A DNA stretch of 64,000 nt, taken from positions 2,170,001-2,234,000 of the forward strand of contig JAUJYN010000028.1 of assembly GCA_030737835.1 (NCBI GenBank), given 5' to 3'. The translations under genes were made by a program, and so were the position numbers. This DNA is from Acorus gramineus (lineage: Eukaryota; Streptophyta; Magnoliopsida; Acorales; Acoraceae). Below the pieces are notes generated by a model. It worked only from the letters and a program-made list of their open reading frames with translations, searched no databases and was not told the origin of the DNA. Of this stretch, positions 10,759 through 22,630 are shown one piece after another; position 1 is the stretch's first letter, and each line of letters starts with the position of its first letter.

Positions 10759-12283
10759 CGCTCCCAGATGGAAGGGTAAGAACCGGCGCTGAGGTGAGTC
10801 TTCGCTTCAGCTCCTGGAAGCTCTCCTCGCAAGAAGGGGACCACTCGAACCGAACGTCTTTCCGAGTGAGGCGGGTAAGAGGAACGGCTATCTTGGAGAA
10901 ACCCTCCACAAACCTCCTATAATAACCCGCCAAGCCCAAGAAGCTACGAATCTCTGTGGGGTTCGACGGTCGACGCCAATTCGACACGGCGAGCGTCTTC
11001 TCCGGGTCCACAGCTATACCCTCACCGGAAATCACATGGCCCAGAAAGGCCATCCGCTCCAACCAGAACTCGCACTTGCTGAACTTGGCGAACAACTGAT
11101 GTCCAGCCAGAGTCTCCAAAACAGTGCGGAGGTGGTGAGCGTGCTCCTCCAGACTCCTCGAGTACACCAATATGTCATCGATGAATACTACCACAAAGGA
11201 GTCGAGGAAGGGTCGAAATACCCGGTTCATCAGATCCATGAAGGCCGCCGGCGCGTTCGTCAACCCGAAAGGCAGTACTCTGAACTCGTAGTGCCCGTAC
11301 CGGGTGCGAAAGGCCGTCTTCGGAATATCTGACTCCCGGATCTTCAACTGGTAGTACCCCGAGCGGAGATCGATCTTGGAAAAGACACACGCTCCCTGAA
11401 GCTGGTCAAACAGATCGTCGATCCGCGGCAACGGGTACTTGTTCTTCACTGTCCGCTTATTCAACTGCCTGTAATCAATACACAGCCGCAGTGAACCGTC
11501 CTTCTTCCGGACGAACAGGACAGGGGCTCCCCACGGAGACACGCTCGGACGTGCGAAGCCCTTCTCCAGCAACTCCTCCAACTGCTCCTTCAGCACCCTC
11601 AGCTCTGCGGGAGCCATCCGGTACGGAGCCCTCGAAACCGGCTCGGTCCCCGGAAGCAGATTGATCTCAAACTCAATCGCGCGGTCCGGCGGTAATCCCG
11701 GAAGATCGTCGGGGAAAACCTCAGGAAACTCTGCCACGACTGGAGTCTGACTGATATCTGCCCGCAGCGGTGCATCCTCCAGAGCAATATAAGCCAGAAA
11801 GCCCTCGCACCCACCCTGAAGGAGTCTCCACGCCTGCATGGACGACACGAACCCCAAAGGAGCTACGTCTCGATCGCCCACGTACTGGAAAGACCTCTGA
11901 CCAGGAAGGTGGAACGACACCGACTTGGCGAAACAGTCGATGCTGGCATGACTAGCTGCAAGCCAATCCATCCCCAGGATGGCATCAAAATCCGACATCG
12001 CGAGCTCCACCAGCTCTACCGGAAACTCATGATCCGCGATCTCCACCGTGCACCCTCGGTACACAGAACTAAGGAGAATCCGGTCTCCCACGGGCAATGC
12101 TACCTCTAACACAGCATCTAGAGGAGCAGACGCCACACCCGTCCGTCTCGCGAAAGCGGGAGACACGAACGAGTGGGTGGCTCCGGAATCGAATAGCACA
12201 TAAGCAGGAAGCTGGGAGATCTGAACAGTACCTCTAACCACGCTGCCGGATGCCTGGGCCTCCTCTGCCGAAAGCGCTGCCAC
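10694..12283 (-). CDS. pol: Pol 5' part: aspartic protease and reverse transcriptase (element A)
   Basis: An open stretch of 529 residues in the same frame as the gag 3' part, separated from it by one amber codon. The protease active site is DSGA at residues 32-35. RT begins near residue 215; the palm aspartate is in [10 protein letters not shown] (D305) and the catalytic pair is in FIDD (367-370). The sequence continues through the thumb/connection into SGSGGF and then runs into 15 unrelated residues. That marks a two-base loss relative to the frame that resumes as RNase H. The annotated ATG is simply the first Met after the stop; natural expression would be as Gag-Pol. Confidence 0.92.
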   Translation of the reverse strand: MAALSAEEAQASGSVVRGTVQISQLPAYVLFDSGATHSFVSPAFARRTGVASAPLDAVLEVALPVGDRILLSSVYRGCTVEIADHEFPVELVELAMSDFDAILGMDWLAASHASIDCFAKSVSFHLPGQRSFQYVGDRDVAPLGFVSSMQAWRLLQGGCEGFLAYIALEDAPLRADISQTPVVAEFPEVFPDDLPGLPPDRAIEFEINLLPGTEPVSRAPYRMAPAELRVLKEQLEELLEKGFARPSVSPWGAPVLFVRKKDGSLRLCIDYRQLNKRTVKNKYPLPRIDDLFDQLQGACVFSKIDLRSGYYQLKIRESDIPKTAFRTRYGHYEFRVLPFGLTNAPAAFMDLMNRVFRPFLDSFVVVFIDDILVYSRSLEEHAHHLRTVLETLAGHQLFAKFSKCEFWLERMAFLGHVISGEGIAVDPEKTLAVSNWRRPSNPTEIRSFLGLAGYYRRFVEGFSKIAVPLTRLTRKDVRFEWSPSCEESFQELKRRLTSAPVLTLPSGSGGFAVYRCIAVGCGRRPDAVR

Positions 12284-12388
12284 TCGGCCCTGAACGAACT
12301 GAGGCTGAGGAGCAATGGCACGCCTCGCCTGCTGCGCTGGCTGCCTCCTCTGGTCAGCACGACCACCCTGTGGCTGCTGCTGCTGACG

Positions 12389-13153
12389 CTAAGGCTGCTG
12401 CTGCGGCTGGCGCTGAGGCTGCTGCAACTGCTGCTGCTGCTGCTGAGGCATCACTCTAGGTCGGCCTGCGTCAGGGCAATTATACAAGATATGCCCGACG
12501 CGCTGACAGTGATAGCAGCGCCTCGTCTCCGGTCGCCTCGACTGGACCGGCACGGCTGCGATGGGTGCAGGGCCTCGCGCTGGCACCACATCTGCTGGGA
12601 GAGAGGGAGCCGCTGACTGCTCGAAGCGGGCCCTCTTCTTCTTCCGCTGCCCTCTGTCCTGGCCTCTGGGTGGCCTCTGGTCTGTCGGCGGGGTCGGAGC
12701 CTGCACCTGGATCCCGAGGTCTCTCTCGACAGTCTTCGCCCGCGAGACCAAGTCGGAGAACCTCGTGAATCCCTGGGCGGTGACGTGCACTCGGATGGCA
12801 TTGCTCAGACCGAGCTCGAACCGACGGCACCTCGACACCTCATCCATCGCCAGAGCTGGAGCGAACCTGGACAGCCTCGTGAACCGCGTGGAGTACTCAG
12901 CGACGGACATGGTGCCCTGAGTCAGCTGCTCAAACTCCCGCTCCACTAGCTGTCGGGTCGAGAAGGGGAAATACTCCTCCAAGAAATATCCCCTGAAACC
13001 CGCCCAGGTGAGCTGCTCCAGTCCCTCTGGAATGTCAACTGATCTAGTAGCCCACCACTCGGCGGCGCTACCCTTCAGCATAAACGCAGCCAGGGAGACC
13101 CTCTGGCGGTCTGTGCATAGCATCGTCGAGAAGATGGTATCCACCTCCATCAA
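12389..13153 (-). pseudogene. gag: Gag, 3' part (element A)
   Basis: 254 residues covering most of the Gag capsid (retrotrans_gag type, with SAAEWW and EFEQLTQG), a basic linker, a CCHC knuckle (CYHCQRVGHILYNC) and a glutamine-rich tail. The frame ends at a TAG (12389-12391) where the sequence on either side is Gln-rich, so a CAG-to-TAG change is likely. Protease follows in the same frame. It is separated from the gag 5' part by a one-base deletion near 13165. Confidence 0.9.
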
Positions 13154-13611
13154 CCATCTCTCGGAGCAAGGGGGTCCTCCGTCTGTCCTCTGAACTCGGG
13201 AGGGTGGAGCTTCAGAAAGGCTGAGAGTCCACTCTGCTGGACCCTCGCTGCTGCCTCTAGCCCCATCTCCCTCTCCTGAGGATCCTGGACTCTGGCCGCC
13301 GGAATCTCCACCACGGGGACTGGGGGTGTATCAGGCACTACAGGCGGATCTGCCGCCAAGGGAACCTGCGGTACTGCCTCGCGGGCTGCCCGCAGCTCCT
13401 GTATCTCCCGTGCCTGATCTGCTAACATCCTCGTCTGGGTCTCCACCATATCTGCTAACCGCGCAATCGCGCGCTCCCAGGCAGGAGGCTCCTGCGCTGG
13501 TCCTGACCTCTCAGCTGAGGACTCACCGATAACATCCTCGACTCTGGCAGGTCCGGAGACCTCCAAGGGCCGAGAGGGGCCACGTCCGCGTCGTCCTCTG
13601 CGAGGAGGCAT
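13150..13611 (-). pseudogene. gag: Gag, 5' part with the likely true start (element A)
   Basis: Begins MPPRRGRRGRG, the same start used by B, G and I, about 110 bases from the PBS. It carries a basic N-terminus, then a likely coiled-coil stretch (ARLADMVETQTRMLADQARE). It ends prematurely after DPLAP: a base is missing in the run before the codons that in element B give ERWLMEV. The frame resumes in the gag 3' part. Confidence 0.9.
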
Positions 13612-13713
13612 ATCAGCAACCTAAGAAAACCAGACACTAGGATCAGAATACGCATATAGAAATCCTAGGACTCATCTCTATCAAAAGAAGACATTTGGCT
13701 CTGACAGGACCAG

Positions 13714-13725
13714 GCTCTGATACCA
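13714..13725 (-). other. Primer-binding site of element A
   Basis: The complement of TGGTATCAGAGC, matching the 3' end of initiator-Met tRNA, five bases from the end of LTR A5'. Confidence 0.92.
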
Positions 13726-13730
13726 ACTTT

Positions 13731-16710
13731 TGTCACGCCCCAGGGCGGCCGTCCCCGGGACGCGGCAAGTGTATATATGATATCAGTGACAGGAAATCAA
13801 TAATAAACCACAAACAATCACTAAAATGACACACAGATAAAAACAGGGCTGACATAATATATACACCGAATGCGGAAGCTAAAAGACTGAGTCTGTAGTC
13901 AAAAACATACTACAGACTCGATACATAATCATAAGTCCTGTGAGAGCCAACATGCCCATATATATACACAACAAAATCCAAATACAATCCAACTAAGTGC
14001 CCAAGCACAGAACATATACGTACAACAGAAAGAAGGGTGCTGATGGCCTCAAAACTCGTGGGACGCGGCGCTGCCCTCTGCTGTAGTCGCTCGGGAAGCT
14101 CCTCCCTCAGAGATCACTGAAAAGATAATATGCGAGGGGTGAGCCACACGCTCAGTGAATAGCACAACCCATGCATACAGTCATATTAACCACATTTAAT
14201 CAATTCATAAGCCACAAGTGGCATAATATCACCATCCGGGGGTTCGTTCATCGCCGAACCCCATACCCTCACCCTCACCCTCACCCTCAACAGGTGACCT
14301 AGGATGTTGGGACTTAGCGGGTTGATAATCATCCATTCATAAACCTGTGGGTCGTCGCATCGCCGGCCCACCATACCCTCACCCTCACCTCTCAACAGGT
14401 GACTTAGGCTCTTGGGACTGACTAGGCTGTTGGTCACCCTTGGTCCACCGATAGTCTCTCCTCACTCCGCGGTTGTTTGGCCACTCCCATGTTCAGCGCA
14501 GTCCTTCCAAGTCAGGAGGCGCCTACTAGTGGGAGCCCCTGCACGGGACAACCTGTCTAACGCCGAGGTAGTCTCTACACGGATCCGACGAGGGGAACAG
14601 AACAGCCTATCCATCGCATATGATCCACTCGGATCCGCTGACAGCACATCTCTACGACTCTAATGTCTCGAATTCCTCAGAATTCCACCAGCGCGCATAA
14701 CCAGGATGCGGGGAACATGCATTTAGTAATCATAATACAAGGGAAAAGAGACCCTGAGAGGGTAACCTGAGGTCCCGATGTAGGACATCCGACAACCAAA
14801 CGAGGAACACGGAGTACCCTAACCCGGGTCTCAGTGTTAACCTCGCAAGGCCCCCTTATATTCCCTAAGCATGCTATCTATTATTACAGTTCGCATTTAA
14901 TTAAATAAACCAAACTAATAGGACGCATGCACAGGTCGGGCTTTCCTAGCATGATAGGAGGCAGGATGCATGGCTCATGCACAATCCTAAGGGTGCAAGT
15001 CCCTATCACACAACTAGGGTGGCATGCAATTCTACACACACATCATGCATACATGGATTACATCAAAGCAGTTAATACTAACTATAAGCCCCAGGGGAGG
15101 ACGGTACACGCCCAAAGCATGTAGCGCCTCCCACACTGGGTTGGGTTGTCCCACTCACCGGGAATCGGGTCGACACGCGACCGTCCGTCGAGATCTGCAA
15201 GACAAGGTATTAACTGGTTAGAATAAATCCACAATTATCCCAAAAATACATAACACACACAAACAAACATCCAACACCCCCCCCCCGGCAACCACCGCAC
15301 GGCCGGCCACCACCCGCACGGCCACCCGACCGCCCGGACGCGCCGCCGCGCCTCAGCCCGCGCACTCCGCGCACCGCCCGGGGCCCGCGCGTCCACCGAG
15401 CCCAGCCGCGGCAGCCCGCACGCGCCCCGCACGCCGTGCGCACGCCTCTCGCCCCGCGCGCACCTCCGCCGCTCCGCCGCGCCCCGCGCACGCCTCGCGC
15501 ACGGCTCCTCGCCCCGCGCCTCCTCCGCGCGCGCCCCAGCACCTCGCCAGCACCTCCGCGCGCACCTCCGCGCGTCCAGCACCTCGGCCAGCACCTCCGC
15601 GCGCGCCCAGACCAGCTCCTCGCGCACAGCTGCACGAGCAGACCCGCGCACAGCACCACCCGAGCAGCTCGCACGCCTCGCACCGCCGCGACCAGCTCCC
15701 CCGAGCGCACGCCCGCGCGCACGCTCGCGCGTACGCACGCGCGCACGCCCAGCCGGCTCTTGCTCGCCGCCTGTGCTGCCTGAGGCCCCCAGCCCATCCA
15801 GCGCTGCCAGCACGACCAGCCCCACGCACCAGGCCCGCGCGCACCCACGCACACGCCGCGCGCACGCACACCCGCGCACGCACGCGCGCATGCCCCGCGC
15901 GCCCGGCCTGCGCGCTGCCTGGCCGCTGCCGCTGCTCCCTGCTGCCCGGGACAGTCCCCAGCCTGCCGAGCGCCTCCAACCACCCCTCCCACTGCCCCGA
16001 CCACCTCCAGCCACCTCCGACCACCCTCCGACGACCCCCACCGCCACCAACCACCTCCCAAGCACAAAACCCTCCCCTAGCAATCATCTAGACAAGAAAT
16101 AAGAGGGAAAGGAGGCTTACCGAGTGGAGGAGGAGGTGTCCGGTGGATCTCCACGCGCCGAAACCCTTCCCACAAGCCTTCTCACGCCCCGATCTATCAC
16201 GGCCCTCGATTTGGCTCGAAACAGAGGAGAGAGAGGGGAGGTCGGGGAGGCTAGGATCGTCGGAATTCGGATTTGAAGACACCGGAGCGTAGATCGGGAC
16301 CCGATCTACACTTCCCGTGCTTTAGGTTTTTGGTTTTGAGTGGTGTAGGGGGCTCGAACGGAAGAAAATCGGAGGAGAGGAGAGAGAGAGAGCTAGTCGG
16401 GAAGATGATGAATAGTAAAAAAGATATTTTTGATTCCTTTTAAGTAGAGCGCGACTTAAAAACCCGGATACGCCCCGGAACTGTGAAATTTTTGCAAACG
16501 ATGCCAGAATTCGATGAAATTTTCATGAGTGGCTTAAAATGGCACCAGGACACATAATATGCAGTTAGATTTTCAATCGGAGTCCTCTAGCTCAGACGAT
16601 AGCTAACAGTCTGAAATTACGCGGTTCCGATCGAAAAACCCTAAAATTTTTAAAACTGCCAAAATGCTCCAATGATTGCCAATAGGCCAAAAAGTGACAC
16701 ATATATAACA
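13731..16710 (-). mobile_element. LTR A5' (type 1)
   Basis: Near-identical partner of LTR A3'. Candidate intron 1 is 15195-16120 (CpG tract about 15290-15930), mini-exon 15159-15194 (36 nt), candidate intron 2 is 14117-15158. The hairpin behind donor 2 is at 15095-15132. The U3 TATA position carries a weak TTAAAAGG. Its end at 16710 directly abuts LTR B3'. Confidence 0.93.
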
Positions 16711-19698
16711 TATGATATCAGTAAACAGGAGTTCAATAACATACTCACACAACAGCTAAAAATGACTACACAGATAAAAGCAGGGCTGACATTATATATA
16801 CACCAAATGCGGAAGCTAAAGACTGAATCTGTAATCCAAAAACATATTACAGACTCGATACATAATCAACTGTCCTGTGAGAGCCAATATATTTACAAAG
16901 ACATCCAAATAATATACAAACACGTGCCCAAGCACGGAATATAATACATACAAGCGAAAGGGATGCTGATAGCCTCTGAAACTCGTGGGACGTGGCGCTA
17001 CTCCGCTACTGATGAAATCCCTCGGGGAGCTCCTCCTCTAGATCCGACTCAGATGACACAGGAGAAAAATATTATGCGAGGGGTGAGCCACACGCTCAGT
17101 GAACAGCACAACCCATGCATCACAGCTTATATTAACCACAATCAGATATTATTAATCCACAATCACATTACTCAAGCCACAAAATGGCAACAACTCCGCA
17201 ATCCAGTGGGTCGCTCCTGCCAACCCACTACACCCTCACCCTCACCTCTCAATGGGTGACCAAGGATATTGGGACTAATTACACAAAACCAGCGGGTCGC
17301 TACCGCCACCCGCTACACCCTCACCCTCACCCTCACTGGGTGACCAAGGATATTGGGACTTACAATCCAGTGGGTCGCCACATCGCCGGCCCACCATACC
17401 CTCACCCTCACCCTCAATAGGTGACCTAGGCTCTTGGGACTGACTAGGCTGTTTTTCACCCTTGGTCCACCGATAGTCTCTCCCCACTCCGTAGGTCGTT
17501 TGGCCACTCCCACATTCAGCGCAGTCCTTCTACCAAATCAGGAGGCGCCTACTGATGGGAGCCCCTGCACGGGACAACCTTTCCAACGCCGGGGTAGTCT
17601 CTACACGGATCCAACGAAGGGAACAGAACAGCCTATCCATCGCATATGATCCACTCGGATCCGCTGACAACACATCTCTACAACTCTAATGTCCTGAATT
17701 CCTCAGAATTCCTCCAGGGCGCATAACCAAGATGCGGGGAACATGCATTATAACAATAAGGAGGTTGGAATATTAACGGGGAAAGAATCCTTGGGAGGGC
17801 AGCGTGAGGTCCCGATATAGGACATCCCGACAACCAAACAAGGAACACGGAGTACCCTAGCCCGGGTCTCACCGCTGTCCTCGCGAGGCCCCTCCCCTAT
17901 GATATTCGCTAAAACAGGCTAATAATGACATGCTCGCATTTTATTTAAATAAATAAACTAAATGGGAACATGCATCGGTCGGGGCTTTCCTAGCATGGAA
18001 ACATGATAACAGGGTGCATGGCTCTTATACGGGTCCTAAGGGTATAAGTCCCTAGCATACAAATCTAGGGTGGCATGCATACTACAGATTATCATGCTTT
18101 CATAGCTTTTCATATTAAACAGGTTAATATTTACTATGGTGCACCAGGGGAGGACGGTACACGCCCAAGTGCATGTAACGCCTCCCTACTGGGTTGGATC
18201 GTCCCACTCACCGGAGATCGGGGTCGTCGCGCGACCGTCCGTCAAGATCTGCAAGATACGGTAATCAACTTGGTGAGTAAAATATACAAATACACAAAAA
18301 TACACTAAAATACCCAACACTCGGACAAGCGTACATACGGCCTGTACGCACGCGAGTCCGAGCACCCCAACTCACTCCCGAACCCCCCGGCCAGCCGCAC
18401 GCACGGCCACCCGCATGTGCACGCATGCACACACCCCGGCACCATCGGCGCACTGCCGCGCGCCTGCCCGCGCGCCCCGACGCACTGCCGCACGCACGCG
18501 CACCCTTGCGCGCGCCCGTGCGCACCGCGCGTCCAGCCCAGCGCGCCCCCACGTGCACTGCACGCACGTCCCAGCACGCGCACACACTGGTCCCCAGCTC
18601 CACGCCCAGGCGCATGCCCAGGCGCCCTGCCCCGCACCCAGGCACAGTGCCCAGCTGCCCTGCCGCGCGCGTGCACGCCCGCGCGTGCCCGCGCGTGCCC
18701 GCGCGCACTCCCGCGCACACCCCCGCTCGCGCCGGCACCCACGCGCAGCTGCGCGACCACTCCGCGCGCACCCGCGCACCCGCGTGCGAGTGCGCGCCCA
18801 ACTGCGCCCGCCAGCGCCCAGCGCCCAGCACCCTTGCCCAGCAACTAGCGCCCAGCGCCCAGCTCCATCCGCGCGCATGCCCGCGCGCGCCCTGCCATCT
18901 GCTCCGCCTGCTGCACTGCCTGCCTGCCAGCCTACCCGGGACAGCCTGCCAGCCCGCCCGAGACAGCCAACCACCACTACGACGGCCCCCAACCGCCTCC
19001 AACAGCCTCCAACCGCCACCAACAGCACTCCGACGGCCACCCACAGCCGCTGACCACCACCCAACCCCAAATCCACCCCCTAACATACATCTATGCAAGG
19101 AAAGAGAGGAAAAAGGGCTTACCAAGGGGAGGAAGGGATGTCCGGTTGCTCTCCGCGCACCGAAACCTTTCCCCAAAGGCCTCCAACGCCCGGATCTCTC
19201 TCGGCCTTCGAAATGGCCCAAATCAGAGGAGAAAAGAGAGGGGATGGAGGGGCAAAACTCGCCGGAATTCGGATTTGAAAGCACCGGGACCCGATCTACA
19301 CTTCCTATGCTTTAGGTTTTAAGCTTTGAGGGCTCTAAGGGGCTCAAAAGCTTGAAAAATGGAGAAGGAGAGAGAGAGGGCTTTTTGGTAGGGATGATGA
19401 ATAGTGCCAAGCTAAAATTAGATCTCACTTATATAGCAAGTCACTTAAAAACTCGGATACGCCCCGGAACTGCAAAATTTTGGAAACGTTACCGGAATTC
19501 GATGAAATTTTCGTGAGAGGCCTAAAATGGCACCAGGACACCAAATATGCAGTTAGATTTCCAATCGGAGTCCTCTAACTCAGGACGATAGCTAACAGTC
19601 CAAAAATTAGCAGTTCCGATCGAAAACCGAAAAAAAATGAAAAACTGCCAGAACGCTCCAACGGTTACCAGCAGGTTAAAAGTGACACATATATAACA
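16711..19698 (-). mobile_element. LTR B3' (type 1), lacking its sense 3' terminus
   Basis: Starts inside the LTR at TATGATATCAG, which corresponds to about 22676 in LTR B5'. It ends ATATATAACA next to the PPT. Candidate intron 1 is 18249-19122 (CpG tract about 18370-18890). TATA-like box at about 19429-19435. Three CACCCTC repeat units lie at about 17190-17420. The half-palindrome near 19285 has lost one arm relative to B5'. Confidence 0.92.
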
Positions 19699-19715
19699 TT
19701 CTTTCCCCCTTAGGA
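19699..19715 (-). other. Polypurine tract of element B
   Basis: The complement reads CCTAAGGGGGAAAGAA directly before the 3' LTR. Confidence 0.87.
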
Positions 19716-19744
19716 AATTTTGTCCTCAAAATATGCAAAAACAT

Positions 19745-19975
19745 CTAGGAGGGGAAAAGATGCGGATACGCGTCACACTTGGCATCCTTGAGCTCCCAAG
19801 TGTCCTCGACACCGGAACGGTGCTGCCATCGCACCTCGACCAACTGGACGGTGTTGGTGCAGAGCCTCCTCACGCGGCGGTCCATGATCTCAATCGACTG
19901 CTCCACGAATGACTGTCCGGCTCAGAGATGAGCGGCTCGAACGGGATGACGTGAGCAGGATCGTGGACACACCTT
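19745..19975 (-). pseudogene. Integrase C-terminus/chromodomain remnant (element B)
   Basis: Aligns with 8865-9070 of element A (chromodomain and the segment just before it) with small indels that break the frame. It then jumps directly to the RNase H start at about 19977. The integrase core and zinc domain are deleted. Confidence 0.85.
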
Positions 19976-20330
19976 TACCCAACTGCGAACCCACCACTCC
20001 AAGACGGAGAGGTAAGAATTGGCGCTGAGGTGAGCCTCCGAGTAAACTCCAGGAAGCTCTCCTCGCAAGACGGGGACCACTCGAACCGGACATCCTTCCG
20101 AGTAAGGCGGTTAAGAGGAACAGCTATCTTCGAGAATCCCTCGTCAAGCTTCCTGCAATAACCCGCCAAACTTGGGAAGCTCCGAACCCCTGCGGGGTTC
20201 GACGGTCGACGCCAATTTGACGCGACGAGCGTCTTGCCCGGGTCCACAGATATGCCTTTACCAGAAATTACTCAGCCCAAAAGGCCTTAACCTCCAACCA
20301 AAACTCGCACCTGATCCATCACCAGCTGAT
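19976..20330 (-). pseudogene. RT thumb/RNase H-start fragment (element B)
   Basis: Translates on the minus strand to a recognisable RT C-terminal stretch ([17 protein letters not shown], then [18 protein letters not shown]). It corresponds to about residues 425-512 of the RT ORF of element A. The catalytic palm is absent. The fragment starts at nearly the same codon as in I and G. Confidence 0.87.
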
Positions 20331-21120
20331 GCTTCCAGGGTATCCCTTGACTGGGAAAAGAAACCTTGGGAGAGCAGCATGAGGTCCCAATATAGGATAC
20401 CCCGACAACCAAACAAGGAACACGAAGTACCCTAGCTCGGGTCTCAACGCTGACCTCACGCGGCCCCTTAAACTAGAAAAGGAACACTAGAAGAAGACAT
20501 CACTCTCAAAGAACATTACCAACCTCACCGGATCATCTACATCTAGATAATCACCCACCGATAGCCTTCAACCTCCATCACAAGACCGAACCCAACATCA
20601 TCGGGAATGGTCGAACAACAATTTGGGTCACGAGGCGACGCGTCTTCGTCTCATCCACACCCTCACTCCCATCAGGAGACATATTGGGACTTTGGGAGAG
20701 ACTTAGACTGTTCTTCACCCCTGGTCCACCGGTAGCCTCTCCTCCACACCGTAGGCCGCCTGGTCCGCTCCCACAATTCAGCACAGTCCGAACCCAAATC
20801 AGGAGGTGCCTACTAATGGGAGCCCTCTGTCAGGAAGGCCTCTCTAACGCTGAGGAGTCCCTACTCGGGTCCAACGAAGGGGAGAACGATTCCACGCTCG
20901 CGACATCATCCATTAATCCATTTCCGGGTTAGCCTCTACCCGGCATACTCCCACGATCAGTACCCCTCCGACTGCATCGGCGGTACCTACGGATGAGAGC
21001 CTCCTGCCAGGACGGCTACAACCCGGCCTCTTTAACTCGAACAACCACACTCCTTATCCACTCAACGAGACATCACACACATGCTTAACAGCAATCAACA
21101 CACATATATTCACAGGGAGC
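20331..21120 (-). other. LTR-derived spacer replacing protease and RT (element B)
   Basis: Contains, on the minus strand, blocks normally found in the intron 2 part of LTRs: the 130-bp module (about 20340-20465), a GTGAGGGTG/GACGCGTCG block and the CCCATCCGTAGGTACC block. No catalytic pol motif is present. Related blocks occur in the same order in element I (37561-38240) and, shortened, in G. Confidence 0.85.
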
Positions 21121-22511
21121 AGGGAAAACAAAACATTACCTCGAACCATGATGCCCGAAACCTGCGCCTCCTCGGCCGAAAGAGCTGCAACTCTGCCCTG
21201 AACGAACTGCAGCTGAGGAGCAGGGGCACGCCTCGTCGGCTGCACTGGCTGCCTCCACTGGTTAACTTGACCATCCTGTGGCTGCTGCTGACGCGGAAGC
21301 TGCTGCTGTAAGAACTGCGGCTGCTGAGGTAGCACTCGGGGTCGGCCAGCATCAGGGCAATTGTATCTGATATGCCCGATGCGCTGACAATGGAAACAGC
21401 GCCGCCTCTCCGGCCGCATGGACTGGATGGGAACTGTCGCAATGGGTGTCGAATCCCACACTGGCACCGCATCTGCTGGAGGAGAGGCAGCCGCTGACTG
21501 ATCAAAACGGGGCCTCCTCCTCTTGCGCTGCCCCTGGTCCCGACTCCCGGAAGGACCCTGATCTGCAGATGGGGTCGGAACCCTCACGAGGATCCCGAGG
21601 TCTCGCTCGACTGTCTTCGCCCGAGACACCAAGTCTGAGAACCTCGAGAAAGCCTGGGAGGAGACATGCACCCGAATGGCGCTGCAGAGACCAAGCTCGA
21701 AACGGCGGCACCTCGCCTCTTCATCCATCACCAAGGCTGGAGCGAATCTGGATAGCCTCGTGAAGCGCGTGGAGTAGTCGGCGACAGACATAGAGCCCTG
21801 CGTCAACCGCTCAAACTCCTGCATCACGATCTGCCGCTCCGAGAACGGGAAGTACTCCTCCAGGAAATACCTCCGGAATCCTGCCCAAGAAAGCTGCTCC
21901 ACTCCCTCTGGAATGTCCACCACTCGGGTAGCCCACCAATCGGCAGCGCTACCCTTCAGCATGAAGGTGGCCAGGGAGACTCGCTGGCGATCGGTGCAAA
22001 GCATGGTCGAGAAGATCACCTCCACCTCCATCAACCATCGCTCTGGGGCAAGGGGATCCGCCGACTGGCCGTAGAACTCGGGATAATGGAGCTTTAGAAA
22101 AGCTGCGAGGCCACTCTGCTGCACCCGCGCTGCAGCCTCTAGCCCCACCTCCCTCGCCAGGGGATCCTGAACCCTCACCGCTGGAATCGCCACGGGAATT
22201 GGGGGTACTTCGGGTACCGCAGGCGGATCTGCCACCAAGGGGACCTGTGGAACTGCATCACGGGCCGCCCTCAGCTCCTGGATCTCCCGCGCCTGCTCTA
22301 CCAACACTCTGGTCTGGGCCTCCAGTGCCCTGGTCTGAGTCTCCACTAAATCCGCTAACCGAGCGAATGCACGTTCCCATGCGGGAGGCTCCTGCGCCGA
22401 TCCTGGCCTCACAGCCGTGGACTCTCCAGTAGCATCCTCGCCTCTAGTAGGTCCGGAAACCTCCAAAGGTCGAGAGGGACCATGTCCGCGCCGTCCTCTG
22501 CGAGGAGGCAT
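21054..22511 (-). CDS. gag: Intact Gag of element B
   Basis: 485 residues, uninterrupted. The start MPPRRGRRGHG matches the other copies and lies about 100 bases from the PBS. In order: basic N-terminus; likely coiled coil (about 45-85); proline/valine-rich linker; capsid-like retrotrans_gag domain (about 120-300, with LKGSAADWW and ERLTQGSMS); basic RKRRRPRF (329-336); CCHC knuckle C372-C375-H380-C385; Gln-rich tail. The last 30 or so residues come from the LTR-derived spacer, replacing the protease active-site region. It would form the particle shell and bind genomic RNA. An open gag in an element lacking pol suggests recent mobility or selection in cis. Confidence 0.93.
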   Translation of the reverse strand: MPPRRGRRGHGPSRPLEVSGPTRGEDATGESTAVRPGSAQEPPAWERAFARLADLVETQTRALEAQTRVLVEQAREIQELRAARDAVPQVPLVADPPAVPEVPPIPVAIPAVRVQDPLAREVGLEAAARVQQSGLAAFLKLHYPEFYGQSADPLAPERWLMEVEVIFSTMLCTDRQRVSLATFMLKGSAADWWATRVVDIPEGVEQLSWAGFRRYFLEEYFPFSERQIVMQEFERLTQGSMSVADYSTRFTRLSRFAPALVMDEEARCRRFELGLCSAIRVHVSSQAFSRFSDLVSRAKTVERDLGILVRVPTPSADQGPSGSRDQGQRKRRRPRFDQSAAASPPADAVPVWDSTPIATVPIQSMRPERRRCFHCQRIGHIRYNCPDAGRPRVLPQQPQFLQQQLPRQQQPQDGQVNQWRQPVQPTRRAPAPQLQFVQGRVAALSAEEAQVSGIMVRGNVLFSLLPVNICVLIAVKHVCDVSLSG

Positions 22512-22613
22512 ATCAGCAACCTAAGAAAACCAGACATCAGGATCAGAATACACATATAGAAATCCTAGGACTCATCTCTACGAAAAGAAGACCATTGGCT
22601 CTGACAGGACCAG

Positions 22614-22625
22614 GCTCTGATACCA
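22614..22625 (-). other. Primer-binding site of element B
   Basis: Complement of TGGTATCAGAGC (initiator-Met tRNA), five bases from LTR B5'. Confidence 0.92.
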
Positions 22626-22630
22626 ACTTT

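Larger units (their letters stand above)
5813..16710 (-). mobile_element. Element A: near-complete Tekay/Del-like chromovirus
   Basis: A 10.9-kb Ty3/gypsy element: 3' LTR 5813-8802, PPT, pol and gag on the minus strand, PBS, 5' LTR 13731-16710. The two LTRs (2990 and 2980 bp) are almost identical by eye, which suggests a young insertion. The gag-pol frame carries three lesions: a one-base deletion in gag near 13165, an amber codon at 12389-12391, and a frameshift at the RT/RNase H border near 10750. No target duplication is visible, because the left flank is another element copy and the right flank is the truncated LTR B3'. Confidence 0.93.

Noticed and set aside
17190..17420. Regularly spaced repeats resembling a CRISPR array
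   Set aside because: Repeats are imperfect, spacers are themselves similar, the array lies inside a eukaryotic LTR, and no cas gene is present.
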